DNA from: an uncultured Lachnospiraceae bacterium
GTDB taxonomy: Bacteria; Bacillota; Clostridia; Lachnospirales; Lachnospiraceae
Direction of reading: 5' to 3'
DNA length: 64,000 bases
Assembly: GCA_910585765.1 (NCBI GenBank)
Contig: CAJUES010000012.1
Coordinates: 1-64,000 of the forward strand
Position 1 is the first letter of the stretch, and each line of letters begins with the position of its first letter. Below the pieces are notes generated by a model, which searched no databases, had not been told where the DNA came from, and was given only the letters and a program-made list of their open reading frames with translations. Of this stretch, positions 37,221 to 46,173 are shown piece after piece. A program made the translations under genes and the position numbers.

Positions 37221-39670
37221 AAAGTACAGGAGTGTTTCAGACGATCAAGAGCAAGATACTGCTGATGGGGATCTTTTCAATTCTGGTGGCAGTCTGTATC
37301 GGTGTGCTGGGGATCAACTCGCTGAACAGGAACAGCAGCAACAGCGAGATCGGTTCGATCGTCAATGAGATTGACGTGCTGCAGGCGAAAAACCTTGCAC
37401 TGGAGGCGCAGTACCAATACTATATCGATCAGAAGTATCTGGACAATATTCTGGGCAACCTGTCCCAGATGCTCTCCAACGTGGAAGTGCTGCAGGGTAT
37501 GACAGGTGCGGCATACAAAGAAAAGATCGGAAAAATGCTGGATGAACTGACAAGGATCCGGGACAATTACAGCCAGATCAGCGAGATGAGCAGCACAAGG
37601 GGATTTGACGGCGCAAGCGGACTGTACGGGCAGTACATGGAAGCGAACAGCGCGCTGTCGGAGAGCTTTTCTGTGCTGGTGGATAAGCCTGAATGGCTGG
37701 AGATCAAGTGGAGCGATGCCAACATGTGGGCGAGCGGTGAGCGCGTGGAGATCGATGGCAAAGAGTATGTGAAGCTTGTCTACTCCGGGCCTGTGCCGCA
37801 CGGTGTGAGGAGGAATGCACTGATCTTCCGTATCGGGGGGACACTCACATACCATAACAACTGTTACATTACGGATATTCGCTTTACCAAAGGTGCGGAC
37901 CAGGCGGAGATCGACCTGAACGCAGTCGATTCGGTGACAGGTTCCAATGTTGCCTACGTGGACAGCGAAGTCCTCACGTTCGACGGCAGGCCGGCGATCC
38001 GCGTAGGCTGTAACTTCAACGCTTCCGGTGACAGCTGGGAGGAGTTTGCAGTGCAGATCCCCGTCAGCGAGTACGACCCGCAGAATTATTCCACGATAGA
38101 GTACACGCTCTATCTGGAGCCGACAGACATGACGTTTGACTACAAGTACGGTGGTGCCTACTCGGGTGCGTATGGCTTTAGCGGAAGCCTTGAGCAGCTT
38201 GACAACAAGGTGGGCGCATACAGCAAGCTGGTGGTTGAGGGAAAGGATGTGACCGAGAGCTACACCGAGATCGAGCAGCTGGTCGCGGAGATGGAGACAA
38301 ACATTCCGCTGTATACGACGGACAGCGGTCTTGCCGGGGATTCGGAGGCGAAACTTGGCGCCAAGAAGGAGATCCTCGCACAGATGAAGGTGCTCGACGA
38401 CAAGATTCTCGCATTGAAGGCGGAAAATGCGACGCTGAATGCGGATCTCACGTCCCTGTGCGAGGTGATCAAGGACATGGCATCCAAGGATATGGCACAG
38501 ATCAAATCGACGGTGGGGAAACTGAGTGTGATCGTGCTGATCGTGGCGTCGATGATCCTTGTCGGCATGACAGTCCTGATCGGTACAGGCATTGACAGGA
38601 GTGTGACGAATTTTAAGAAGGCGCTGGACAAGATAGCCCAGGGAAGCATCTCCGTCAGGATCAAGGCGGACGGCAGGGATGAATTTTCGCAGTTTGGCAG
38701 GAATCTGAACGGATTTCTGGACAAACTCGAGGACAGCATCAGAAAACTGCAGGGGATATCGACCAACCTTGCGGAGGTAGGCGGCGAGCTGGAGAGCAAG
38801 GCGAACAGGACGAAGGGCGCATCGGAGGTGGTGAGCACTGCCTTTGAGGAGATCGCGAGGGGAGCGGCTGTACAGGCAGGCGACATCGCGGATTCCTCCC
38901 AGCAGGCATCCAGGATGCAGGAGAATCTGTCTCAGATCACGGCGAGTGTGAACAATCTGTCAGACATGGCAAAAGAGATGAACCAAAAGGGAGCGGAGGC
39001 GGCAAAGATCGTCCATGAGCTGAGCAGCACGAGCGACCAGACGACGGACGCATTCATCATGATATCCGATCAGATCCACAAGACAAACGAGTCTGTCGTA
39101 AAGATCCAGGAAGTGGTCAACCTGATCGCGGAGATCGCCAGCCAGACGAATCTGCTGTCGTTGAACGCCAGCATAGAGGCAGCGAGGGCAGGAGAGGCAG
39201 GCAGAGGGTTTGCAGTCGTGGCGAGCGAGATCCAGAAGCTCGCAGAGCAGACCAACTCATCGGCAAAGGTCATCGATGATATCATCCTGACACTGTCGAA
39301 GGAGTCCCGGCAGACGGTGCAGTCCATCAGCGAGGTCACGGACATGATCATGAGCCAGAAGGAAAAACTTGACGAGACCAAGGTGAAATTCGGGGTGGTC
39401 GATGAGGGGATCTCATCTGCAGTCGTCGGGATGGCGGAAGTGCAGGAGCAGGCTGACGTGTGCAGCAGATCAGGGGAGCATGTGGTGAGCCTGATGACGA
39501 ATCTGTCTGCCATAGCGGAGGAGAATGCCGCGACGACACAGCAGACCAACGCCTCGATGAATGAGCTGAATGACGCCACGGCATCGCTTGCGAGGACGGC
39601 GGTGGAGCTCAAGGATCTGTCGATGGCAGTTGAGGACAATCTGAATTATTTTACATCAGGGCAGGATTGA
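37217..39670 (+). CDS. Methyl-accepting chemotaxis protein with beta-rich external domain
   Basis: The 817-residue chemoreceptor has a first span near residues 12-36, an exterior of about 400 residues, a second span near 437-459, a HAMP domain and a signalling coiled coil whose tip reads SQTNLLSLNASIEAARAGEA. The exterior is not a plain four-helix bundle: residues 160-305 are strand-rich (LEIKWSDANMW to TIEYTLYLEPTDMTF) and flanked by helices, resembling a sugar-binding sandwich inserted in a helical bundle. The gene overlaps the GH43-CBM6 gene by 4 bp. It probably senses hemicellulose fragments and steers motility; the ligand is inferred from context. Confidence 0.85.
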   Translation: MKSTGVFQTIKSKILLMGIFSILVAVCIGVLGINSLNRNSSNSEIGSIVNEIDVLQAKNLALEAQYQYYIDQKYLDNILGNLSQMLSNVEVLQGMTGAAYKEKIGKMLDELTRIRDNYSQISEMSSTRGFDGASGLYGQYMEANSALSESFSVLVDKPEWLEIKWSDANMWASGERVEIDGKEYVKLVYSGPVPHGVRRNALIFRIGGTLTYHNNCYITDIRFTKGADQAEIDLNAVDSVTGSNVAYVDSEVLTFDGRPAIRVGCNFNASGDSWEEFAVQIPVSEYDPQNYSTIEYTLYLEPTDMTFDYKYGGAYSGAYGFSGSLEQLDNKVGAYSKLVVEGKDVTESYTEIEQLVAEMETNIPLYTTDSGLAGDSEAKLGAKKEILAQMKVLDDKILALKAENATLNADLTSLCEVIKDMASKDMAQIKSTVGKLSVIVLIVASMILVGMTVLIGTGIDRSVTNFKKALDKIAQGSISVRIKADGRDEFSQFGRNLNGFLDKLEDSIRKLQGISTNLAEVGGELESKANRTKGASEVVSTAFEEIARGAAVQAGDIADSSQQASRMQENLSQITASVNNLSDMAKEMNQKGAEAAKIVHELSSTSDQTTDAFIMISDQIHKTNESVVKIQEVVNLIAEIASQTNLLSLNASIEAARAGEAGRGFAVVASEIQKLAEQTNSSAKVIDDIILTLSKESRQTVQSISEVTDMIMSQKEKLDETKVKFGVVDEGISSAVVGMAEVQEQADVCSRSGEHVVSLMTNLSAIAEENAATTQQTNASMNELNDATASLARTAVELKDLSMAVEDNLNYFTSGQD

Positions 39671-39726
39671 GGGCGCGCGGCAGGCAGGAACTGTTTTGGA
39701 CAGCACATGAAGAGGATGGGATATCA

Positions 39727-41524
39727 ATGGGGAAGAAGATAGCGGTTTTTTCTACGGCATGGAACGGTGAGCATATCGGCGGGATATTGAAGGGTATGGA
39801 GCAGAAGGCAAAAGAGACGGGCAATGATCTGTATATTTTCAACACATACGGAGGCTTTGAGGAGGAGAAAGTGTTCAATGACTGCGAGTACCGCATTTTT
39901 CATCTCGCTCTCCAGTCGGAATTTGACGGGATGCTTATATTATCCAACAATATCGCATCGTACAACAGGATCGAATCGCTGATGCAGCAGATCAGGAGCA
40001 GGAATATTTCCTGTATCAGTCTGGAGCAGGATGTGCCGGATTTTCATTTCATCGGGACGAACAACTATGCCGCGATGGCTGAGCTGGTAGAGCACCTGAT
40101 CACGGTACATGATTGCCGCACATTTAATTTTGTCGGTGGATTCTGTGATCATATAGAGAACAAGGAGCGCAGGAAAGCTTTCATCGATGTGCTCACCGGA
40201 CATGCCATCCCCGTTGAACAGGACAGGATTCGCGATTACTGCTTTTCGAGGGAGAGCGGGGAGCAGGCATTCCGCGATTTTCATGAGAGGGGGATCGCCA
40301 TACCGGATGCGGTGGTCTGCGCCAATGACGATATGGCGATCGGATATATCAAGATGGCGGAACGGTTCGGGTATAAGGTGCCCGATGACCTGATCGTGAC
40401 GGGATTTGACAATCTGGCGCAGGCATACTGCAATATTCCGTCCATCTCCAGTGTGGGCAGGAGCAAGGAGAATCTGGGGAGACAGGCGGTGGAGCAGCTG
40501 CTCGGCATGATGGAGGGCAGGGAATATCCGCACGCGGTCTATGTGAGATCCGCGTTCCATCCGAACCTGAGCTGCGGCTGTGACAGGGGGATCGAACTTT
40601 TTAAGAAGGTTCAAAAGCAGAAGTCCGATATGGAATACGACAATGTCGGGATAAGGTGGCGCATCAATGTCATGCAGAAGCAGCTCCTCGCCTGCAGGGA
40701 TGAACGGGAGTTCTGTTCCGCGCTTGAGGGCGAGCGGATCCGGTTCTCGTTTTCGCGCCTGTGCATCATGATCGACGACGAGGAGTACAGCGCGCCCTAT
40801 CTCGACGAGCCGGCGGCGGGCGGCATGAAGTGTTATCCGCCGCAGATGCGCCGGATGTTTCAGGAGAATACGGAGCCGGGGAGCGAGCCGGTGATGATAC
40901 AGACATCGAGGCTGGTGCCGGATGCATATCTGCAGGACGGGGAGGATTCCCACGTGTTTGTGTTCCTTCCCATGCATCTCCACGGCAGGAATTTTGGCTA
41001 CTGTATCCTGCAGGACTGCATGGACTACATCTTTAACGGCAATCTGTTCTACTGGATCAGCGAGCTCAACGCAGCGATCGAACATATCAAGCAGAATGCC
41101 TGCATCAGAAAGCTGAACAAAAAACTGGCGCACATGTATATGCACGATCCGCTGACCGATCTCTACAAAGTCGATCAATGATCTCCACGGTCATGAGACC
41201 GGCGATGTGGCGATCAGGGCGGCAGCCGGGGTTCTGAAACAGTCCTGCCCTGACAGCACGTATCTGTGCATTCGGTATGGCGGTGATGAGTTCCTGCTGC
41301 TGGGCACTTACAGGGAAGACGGGGATGCGGATCGGCTGAAAAGGGAGATCAAGGATCGGGTGGCGGTATACAACGCGCGCCATGAGCTTCCTGTCCTGCT
41401 GGGCATGAGTGTCGGCGTGGTCATCGCTGACCCGGCAGAGGAGGCACAGAGCATTGACTACTATATCAACAAGTCTGACACGATGATGTATCAGATCAAA
41501 AGAGAAAAGAAACAATGTCTTTGA
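39727..41524 (+). pseudogene. LacI-type sensor fused to GGDEF domain, broken by deletion and frameshift
   Basis: The first frame encodes a periplasmic-binding-protein-like sensor of the LacI type without its helix-turn-helix (KKIAVFSTAWNGEHIGGILK, VVCANDDMAIGYIKMAE, GFDNLAQAYCNIPSISSV). A coupling region follows to about residue 470, then the start of a diguanylate cyclase, MYMHDPLTDLY. It stops at 41181. Shifting one base resumes as KSINDLHGHETGDVAI and RYGGDEFLLLG to 41524. An intact domain has some 50-60 residues between these motifs, so an internal deletion plus frameshift is likely. The GGDEF motif itself is intact. It could be a real mutation or an assembly error. The stop at 39670 lies upstream, so it is probably part of the chemoreceptor operon. 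Confidence 0.8.
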
Positions 41525-41561
41525 CGACACGAAAGATTGATAAGGCGGTGAAGGGATAGGA

Positions 41562-43154
41562 ATGAAACAAAGCGGGGAGCTATTTCGTGTAAAGAGCAGC
41601 GGTATTTTGTTATGTATTTTAGTCACCACAGCCAAAGTAGTTGATGTCTTGACAAGGCGTTTCATTGGAAATGTTGTAGATAAGGGAATTGGGAGTGATT
41701 TTGGCGTCGATCTGTTCGTCTGCATTGCAATTATTTGTGCCATAACACTTTTGCTTCAGTATCTTCAACCTTATTCTTGTGCTGGTTATGAAACGAAATA
41801 CACTTCAGGATTGTTCATTAAAATAATTAATTCTTTTTTGTTATCTAAGCAATGTGAGATAGATGAAAAGAACGTAGGGGAAGTAAGCACATGTTTTTCT
41901 TCTGATGTAAATGGAGTATTTCAGTTTGCCAGGAGAAAATATACTATTTTTTTTCCTGATGCAGTCTCTTTTATTGTATGTGTTTTTTTTCTGATGAAAA
42001 TGCAAAGATCATTAGGTATTATTACTTTATGTGTCGGTTTGGTATCAGGTTTTTGCATGACGAAAATCAGTAAAAGCATGTTTTCTAAGATGAATGATTA
42101 CCAAAATAAACTGAAAGACATTAATAAATTTACATCAGATGGATTAATGAATGTTGAAATGATTAAAGTGAATTTATTAACTGAAAAACTTGAAGAGCAA
42201 TACGAACAAGAATTAATGGATTTAAATAATATTAAGAAAAAATTAGCTATAAGACAAGCATTTCTGTCTGCTCCATCTATGATATTATCTTTTTCAACTT
42301 TGATGACAGTTGCATTCTATGGCGGATACTGTGTACTTAATAATTCTATGAGTATTGGTTCTCTTATGTCTGCAATAATCATGGCTGACTATATTGTTTC
42401 GCCGATTATGAGACTGGAGAATACCCTTGTACAATATAGAAGATCTTTAGTTAATCAAGCGAACATTAATAAGATTACTGAAATGAATTTGGAAGAGGAG
42501 GAATGTAATTGTTTTTCAGATTCAGAAAGATTTTCGTTTAAGAATGTAAGTTTTTCATATCCCGACAATAGAATGGTATTTAACGATTTGAACTTAAATT
42601 TTACAAAGGGGGAAATCAATTATATTATAGGCAAGAACGGGGTGGGGAAAACCACATTTATTAAGTTGCTTAACGGTGTATATGAGACGAATAAAGGAGA
42701 AATAAGCTTACCATTTAGCGAATCATCATTGAGTAAAATCAGAAATAGAATATCTGTAATGTCTCAGGAGTCGTTATTATTTGCAGATACAATTAAAAAT
42801 AATATATTCAAAGAAGGAGATCCTGAGGATAAATTTCAAGAACTGTGTAGGAAGCTAAATTTAGACTCAGAGATTATGAGTTTTGAGAGTGGTTATGAAA
42901 CAATTCTTCAAGAGAATGGAGATCCTTTATCCGGAGGTCAAAAGAAACGTATTTGTTTTTTACGATGTGTTATGAATGAAGCGGATATATATGTATTTGA
43001 TGAGCCTACCGCTAATGTGGATAAGTTGAATGCAAATGTTATGATGGATTACATATTTTCACTTTCAAAAAACCATTATGTGATTTTGATCACTCATGAT
43101 AAAGATTTGTTAGACAAGTATCCGGGATATATCCAGGAGATTAGTGGGGCTTGA
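41562..43154 (+). CDS. AT-rich ABC exporter half-transporter 1
   Basis: A 530-residue fused membrane-ATPase protein. The transmembrane half covers about residues 15-300. Walker A is GKNGVGKTTFIKL, the signature LSGGQKKRICFLR, Walker B IYVFDEPTANVD and the switch His sits in ILITHDKD. Base and codon use change sharply to AT-rich within 60 bases of the start and stay so through the partner gene, unlike the rest of the window. It probably dimerises with the next gene. Substrate candidates include peptides or lipids; no small precursor gene is visible nearby. The ATG at 41562 follows AGGGATAGG. Confidence 0.85.
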   Translation: MKQSGELFRVKSSGILLCILVTTAKVVDVLTRRFIGNVVDKGIGSDFGVDLFVCIAIICAITLLLQYLQPYSCAGYETKYTSGLFIKIINSFLLSKQCEIDEKNVGEVSTCFSSDVNGVFQFARRKYTIFFPDAVSFIVCVFFLMKMQRSLGIITLCVGLVSGFCMTKISKSMFSKMNDYQNKLKDINKFTSDGLMNVEMIKVNLLTEKLEEQYEQELMDLNNIKKKLAIRQAFLSAPSMILSFSTLMTVAFYGGYCVLNNSMSIGSLMSAIIMADYIVSPIMRLENTLVQYRRSLVNQANINKITEMNLEEEECNCFSDSERFSFKNVSFSYPDNRMVFNDLNLNFTKGEINYIIGKNGVGKTTFIKLLNGVYETNKGEISLPFSESSLSKIRNRISVMSQESLLFADTIKNNIFKEGDPEDKFQELCRKLNLDSEIMSFESGYETILQENGDPLSGGQKKRICFLRCVMNEADIYVFDEPTANVDKLNANVMMDYIFSLSKNHYVILITHDKDLLDKYPGYIQEISGA

Positions 43155-43158
43155 TTGT

Positions 43159-44844
43159 ATGATAAAAGACATTAAGAAATTGTGTATATTTTTTTCATTG
43201 TTTCAAACACTATGGTTGCCGTATATAGTTGCAACCTTAGTAGTAGCAAGCAGAAATTTCATCATAACTGTTCTAAATGCGTCTATTAGCAGTAAGGCTG
43301 TGGAAATGGTAGAGAATGGAACATTTTATTGGAACGTATTGGTACAAATGGGGATTTGGATTGCTGTATTTGCCATTTACGATTCTGCTGGAATATTTTC
43401 GCAAACCACGATCATACATAGAATAGGTGTGACATTGAGGAAAAAAATGTTTTCTCATGCATTACATGCGAAGGTTGAGAATTTAGATTTGTTTGGAAAC
43501 AGACAAGAATTAATGTCTCGAATGAATTATGATATAGATGGTGCGATCGGACTTCTTTCATATGGTGTATTGTCACCCATCATGTGTTGTATTTCAGGCA
43601 TCGGAGCTTCCGTTATTGTATTCAGAGTTGATTGGAAACTATGCATAGCTATTTATTGTCTGGGAGCAGTTATTTTTTGGTCTCAGTGCAAATTAGCAAA
43701 GACAATTAGAAATCGTGCAAATATAGTGCAGAAGAGAAAAACAAATTTATTTTCCTTTTGTATGCAGATATTTAACAATTCCTCACTTATACGTGTATCG
43801 AATTTATGTAATTCTTTGACTGATAAACTAAAATTGCAAACAAATCAATATTACAAGGAAAATATGGATAAAGGAAAACTTGATGGAGTATATGGATTCA
43901 TACAAGGAGTACTTCGTTTGTTCTGTTTCGTAGGTATATTTTGTTACTGTTATTTTGCCTCAAAGATGAGATTGGCGGATATAGTGTATATGATTCAGAT
44001 TGCACCATTGATTTGTACTATGATTTTATCGATAGCAGATATGTATGCCTATTTTCAAAAATCGATGGTAAATGTAGATCGAGTACTGGAAATATTTGAA
44101 ATACCATTAGAAAATGAAGATGGAATAAATTTTGAAATCCGACAAGAAAATTTGTTGGCAGCAAAGAATGTTATTTGTAAATATGAAGATTGTAGTGTGA
44201 AAATACAAGATTTTTCATTAAATGAAGGCTGCGGGAATATGGTTGCTTTTACAGGACCAAGTGGTTGTGGAAAAACGACTTTATTAAGAAGGTTGTTAAA
44301 ATTGTATGAATATTCTGCAGGAAATCTTTTGCTGTTTGGCCAGGAAGTCAAAGAATGCAATAATTCCTCTCTGCGTTCACAAATATCATATGTTCCACAA
44401 GAAAATATGATATTTCCGGGATCTGTACGACAAAACATACTTTTTGGAAATAGGAATGATCATATTTCTGATGCTCAGATATATGATATTTTTAGTAAAA
44501 TTGGTGCAAATGATTTTCTTGACTTCGTTGGCTTGGATACATCATTAACAGAAAATGGAACAAATCTTTCCGGAGGTCAAAGACAGATAATTGCTATTGC
44601 AAGAGCTATCTTATATGACAAGCCAATAATGATCCTGGATGAGGCATTTGCTTCAATAGATATTAAGTATACATCCAGTGTTTTGAATTATCTGGCTCAA
44701 AGTGGGAAGTATATAATGATTGTGTCCCACTCGGATAACATTCTCAAAAAATGTAGTAAGGTTATTGTCATGAAGTCGACTGTGCATAAGCAGGAATGCT
44801 TAGAGAGCAAAGAATGGTGCGAGACAAGCGGCTCACCATTCTAA
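43159..44844 (+). CDS. AT-rich ABC exporter half-transporter 2
   Basis: The 561-residue partner has a transmembrane half (about residues 10-320) and an ATPase with GPSGCGKTTLLRR, LSGGQRQIIAIARA, MILDEAFASID and switch His in MIVSHSDN. The usual DEPT after Walker B is DEAF here. It is AT-rich like its partner, and the gene starts 4 bp after the partner's stop. Its final codons contain one arm of a hairpin shared with the convergent AraC gene, and the two stops overlap by 4 bp. The pair was probably acquired together from a low-GC donor. Confidence 0.85.
   Translation: MIKDIKKLCIFFSLFQTLWLPYIVATLVVASRNFIITVLNASISSKAVEMVENGTFYWNVLVQMGIWIAVFAIYDSAGIFSQTTIIHRIGVTLRKKMFSHALHAKVENLDLFGNRQELMSRMNYDIDGAIGLLSYGVLSPIMCCISGIGASVIVFRVDWKLCIAIYCLGAVIFWSQCKLAKTIRNRANIVQKRKTNLFSFCMQIFNNSSLIRVSNLCNSLTDKLKLQTNQYYKENMDKGKLDGVYGFIQGVLRLFCFVGIFCYCYFASKMRLADIVYMIQIAPLICTMILSIADMYAYFQKSMVNVDRVLEIFEIPLENEDGINFEIRQENLLAAKNVICKYEDCSVKIQDFSLNEGCGNMVAFTGPSGCGKTTLLRRLLKLYEYSAGNLLLFGQEVKECNNSSLRSQISYVPQENMIFPGSVRQNILFGNRNDHISDAQIYDIFSKIGANDFLDFVGLDTSLTENGTNLSGGQRQIIAIARAILYDKPIMILDEAFASIDIKYTSSVLNYLAQSGKYIMIVSHSDNILKKCSKVIVMKSTVHKQECLESKEWCETSGSPF
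44811..44842. terminator. Hairpin at convergent gene ends
   Basis: AGAATGGTG at 44811-44819 pairs with CACCATTCT at 44834-44842. The hairpin overlaps the last codons of the AT-rich ABC gene and the stop of the minus-strand AraC gene. The T content after either arm is modest, so termination is possible but weak. It also marks the right edge of the AT-rich segment. Confidence 0.45.
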
Positions 44845-45767
44845 TTTCTGTCAAAAGGCGGTGTGATATCTTTTCGCAGGGACTGGCGGTACTGGGTCGG
44901 GGTGCAGTCCATGAATTTCTTGAATACTTTATTAAAATAGCTTATGTTATTGAATCCGACGGAGCCGGCGATCTCGGAGATGGAATCGTGTGTCTTGCGG
45001 TGCATGAACTTGGTCGCTTCCGCGATGCGGTATTTCATGAGGTACTCGATCGGAGAGAGACCGATGGTGCGCTTGAAGCAGCGGCAGCACTCACTCTTGC
45101 TGACGAGGATGGATCCAGCGATGTCGTCGAGGGTGACGGGTTCCGTGAAATGGTCCTGAATGTAGCGCATCGCCTGTTTCGTCCGCTGTGCGTCCTGGTT
45201 GACAGTGCGCGCAGAGAGCCTGGATGAGGTGTCCGCGCCCGATGGGAGCTGGCTGTAGAGTAGATGCCACAATTGCAGGATGCAGGCTTTTGACAAAAGC
45301 TCGTACCCGATGGGGCGGCTCTCGTTGAGCGCGATCAGCTGCTGCAGGTGTGCGAGGAACTGACGGTACAGGCTGTGGCTGTCCGTGACGTGCAGGTAGT
45401 TGAACGAGCGGTCGGCAATGATGGGATTGATGTACCGGCTCTCTAATTCAAGCTGATCCATGCCCAGTATAAAGGAAGGGTGGACGGTGACACAGCTGAA
45501 GATCACGCCGTCAGCGCCCGCTGGCGTGATAAAATGTCTGACAGCCTGGTTGATGAAGACGATGTCGCCGCTGGACACGGTGAAATTGTCCTCGTCGCAT
45601 GTGATGTACGCCTGTCCTTTCTGGATATACTGAAATTCAACCTCCTCGTGCCAGTGCCAGTATACGGTCGGGGCATCGGGCGTGCTGCAGTCGACAGTGG
45701 CGAGGTTTACGGGATATCCGCTGAGCAGGAGTTCTTGTGTGCGCTTTTCATAAAAATTGGGTTTCAT
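44841..45767 (-). CDS. AraC-family transcriptional regulator next to araA
   Basis: The 308-residue protein has a cupin sensor (VYWHWHEEVEFQYIQKGQAY, SSGDIVFINQAVRH) and a C-terminal pair of helix-turn-helix units (LDDIAGSILVSKSECCRCF and ISEIAGSVGFNNISYFNKVF). GAGAGGA precedes the ATG. It is divergent from L-arabinose isomerase across a region containing a long palindrome, so control of araA is the simplest model. The effector is probably a pentose or oligosaccharide, by inference. Its 3' end overlaps the convergent ABC gene by 4 bp. Confidence 0.88.
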   Translation of the reverse strand: MKPNFYEKRTQELLLSGYPVNLATVDCSTPDAPTVYWHWHEEVEFQYIQKGQAYITCDEDNFTVSSGDIVFINQAVRHFITPAGADGVIFSCVTVHPSFILGMDQLELESRYINPIIADRSFNYLHVTDSHSLYRQFLAHLQQLIALNESRPIGYELLSKACILQLWHLLYSQLPSGADTSSRLSARTVNQDAQRTKQAMRYIQDHFTEPVTLDDIAGSILVSKSECCRCFKRTIGLSPIEYLMKYRIAEATKFMHRKTHDSISEIAGSVGFNNISYFNKVFKKFMDCTPTQYRQSLRKDITPPFDRN

Positions 45768-45824
45768 AAAATGTCCTCTCTTTTCTGTTTTTTCCTGATA
45801 GGGCAGTCTTATTTGGTGACTTTA

Positions 45825-45987
45825 ATAGACTCTCGGAGTCTCTTTGTGCCTGATATTGTGAGAAGATTTTTTGTCAGATGTGCACAAATTTATGAGGCGT
45901 ACGTGGCACGTACGTTGATTAAATTTGTGTGCATATGACGGTAAATCTGCCACAATAGCAGGTGCAAGGGAGATTCCGAGAGGCTAT
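45825..45987. repeat. 163-bp imperfect palindrome, MITE-like, between divergent AraC and araA
   Basis: The two halves are reverse complements around base 45906. The core is CGTACGT-GGC-ACGTACG at 45898-45914. Outer blocks match at equal distance from the centre, including AAATTTGTG and, at the ends, TCCGAGAG followed by a CTATT (minus strand 45824-45837, plus strand 45975-45988). TTTA flanks both sides (45821-45824 and 45988-45991), as a target duplication would. It could be a miniature element, an inverted duplication of a promoter, or a very large regulator site. It occupies the space where both promoters should lie. Confidence 0.6.
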
Positions 45988-46120
45988 TTTATATATAAGG
46001 AGTATAACACATATTATTATTTTTTTCATGCTATTTGAGCAGTGTTTGCGGTATTCTTTCTGTTGATTTAATGCATAATAAAATATTTTATATTTAGATA
46101 AAATAAAGGTTGTTTCTTTT

Positions 46121-46149
46121 TTCATTTTATGATAAAAATAAAGTATACA
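46121..46149 (+). promoter_or_regulatory. Possible araA promoter
   Basis: TTCATT (46121-46126) and TATACA (46144-46149) are 17 bases apart and lie 24 bases before the araA start codon, within a very AT-rich tract. The match to the SigA consensus is moderate. Alternative promoters may lie within or at the edge of the upstream palindrome. Confidence 0.3.
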
Positions 46150-46173
46150 ATTTATTTTAATCGGAGGATAATC

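Noticed and set aside
41562..44844. Lantibiotic or other peptide gene cluster around the AT-rich exporters
   Set aside because: No small precursor gene with a leader and no modification enzyme was found on either side; only the exporter pair is present.
45898..45914. AraR-type operator in the araA upstream region
   Set aside because: The CGTACG core recalls the AraR box, but flanking bases do not match and the regulator beside it is AraC-type, so the larger palindrome is the safer description.
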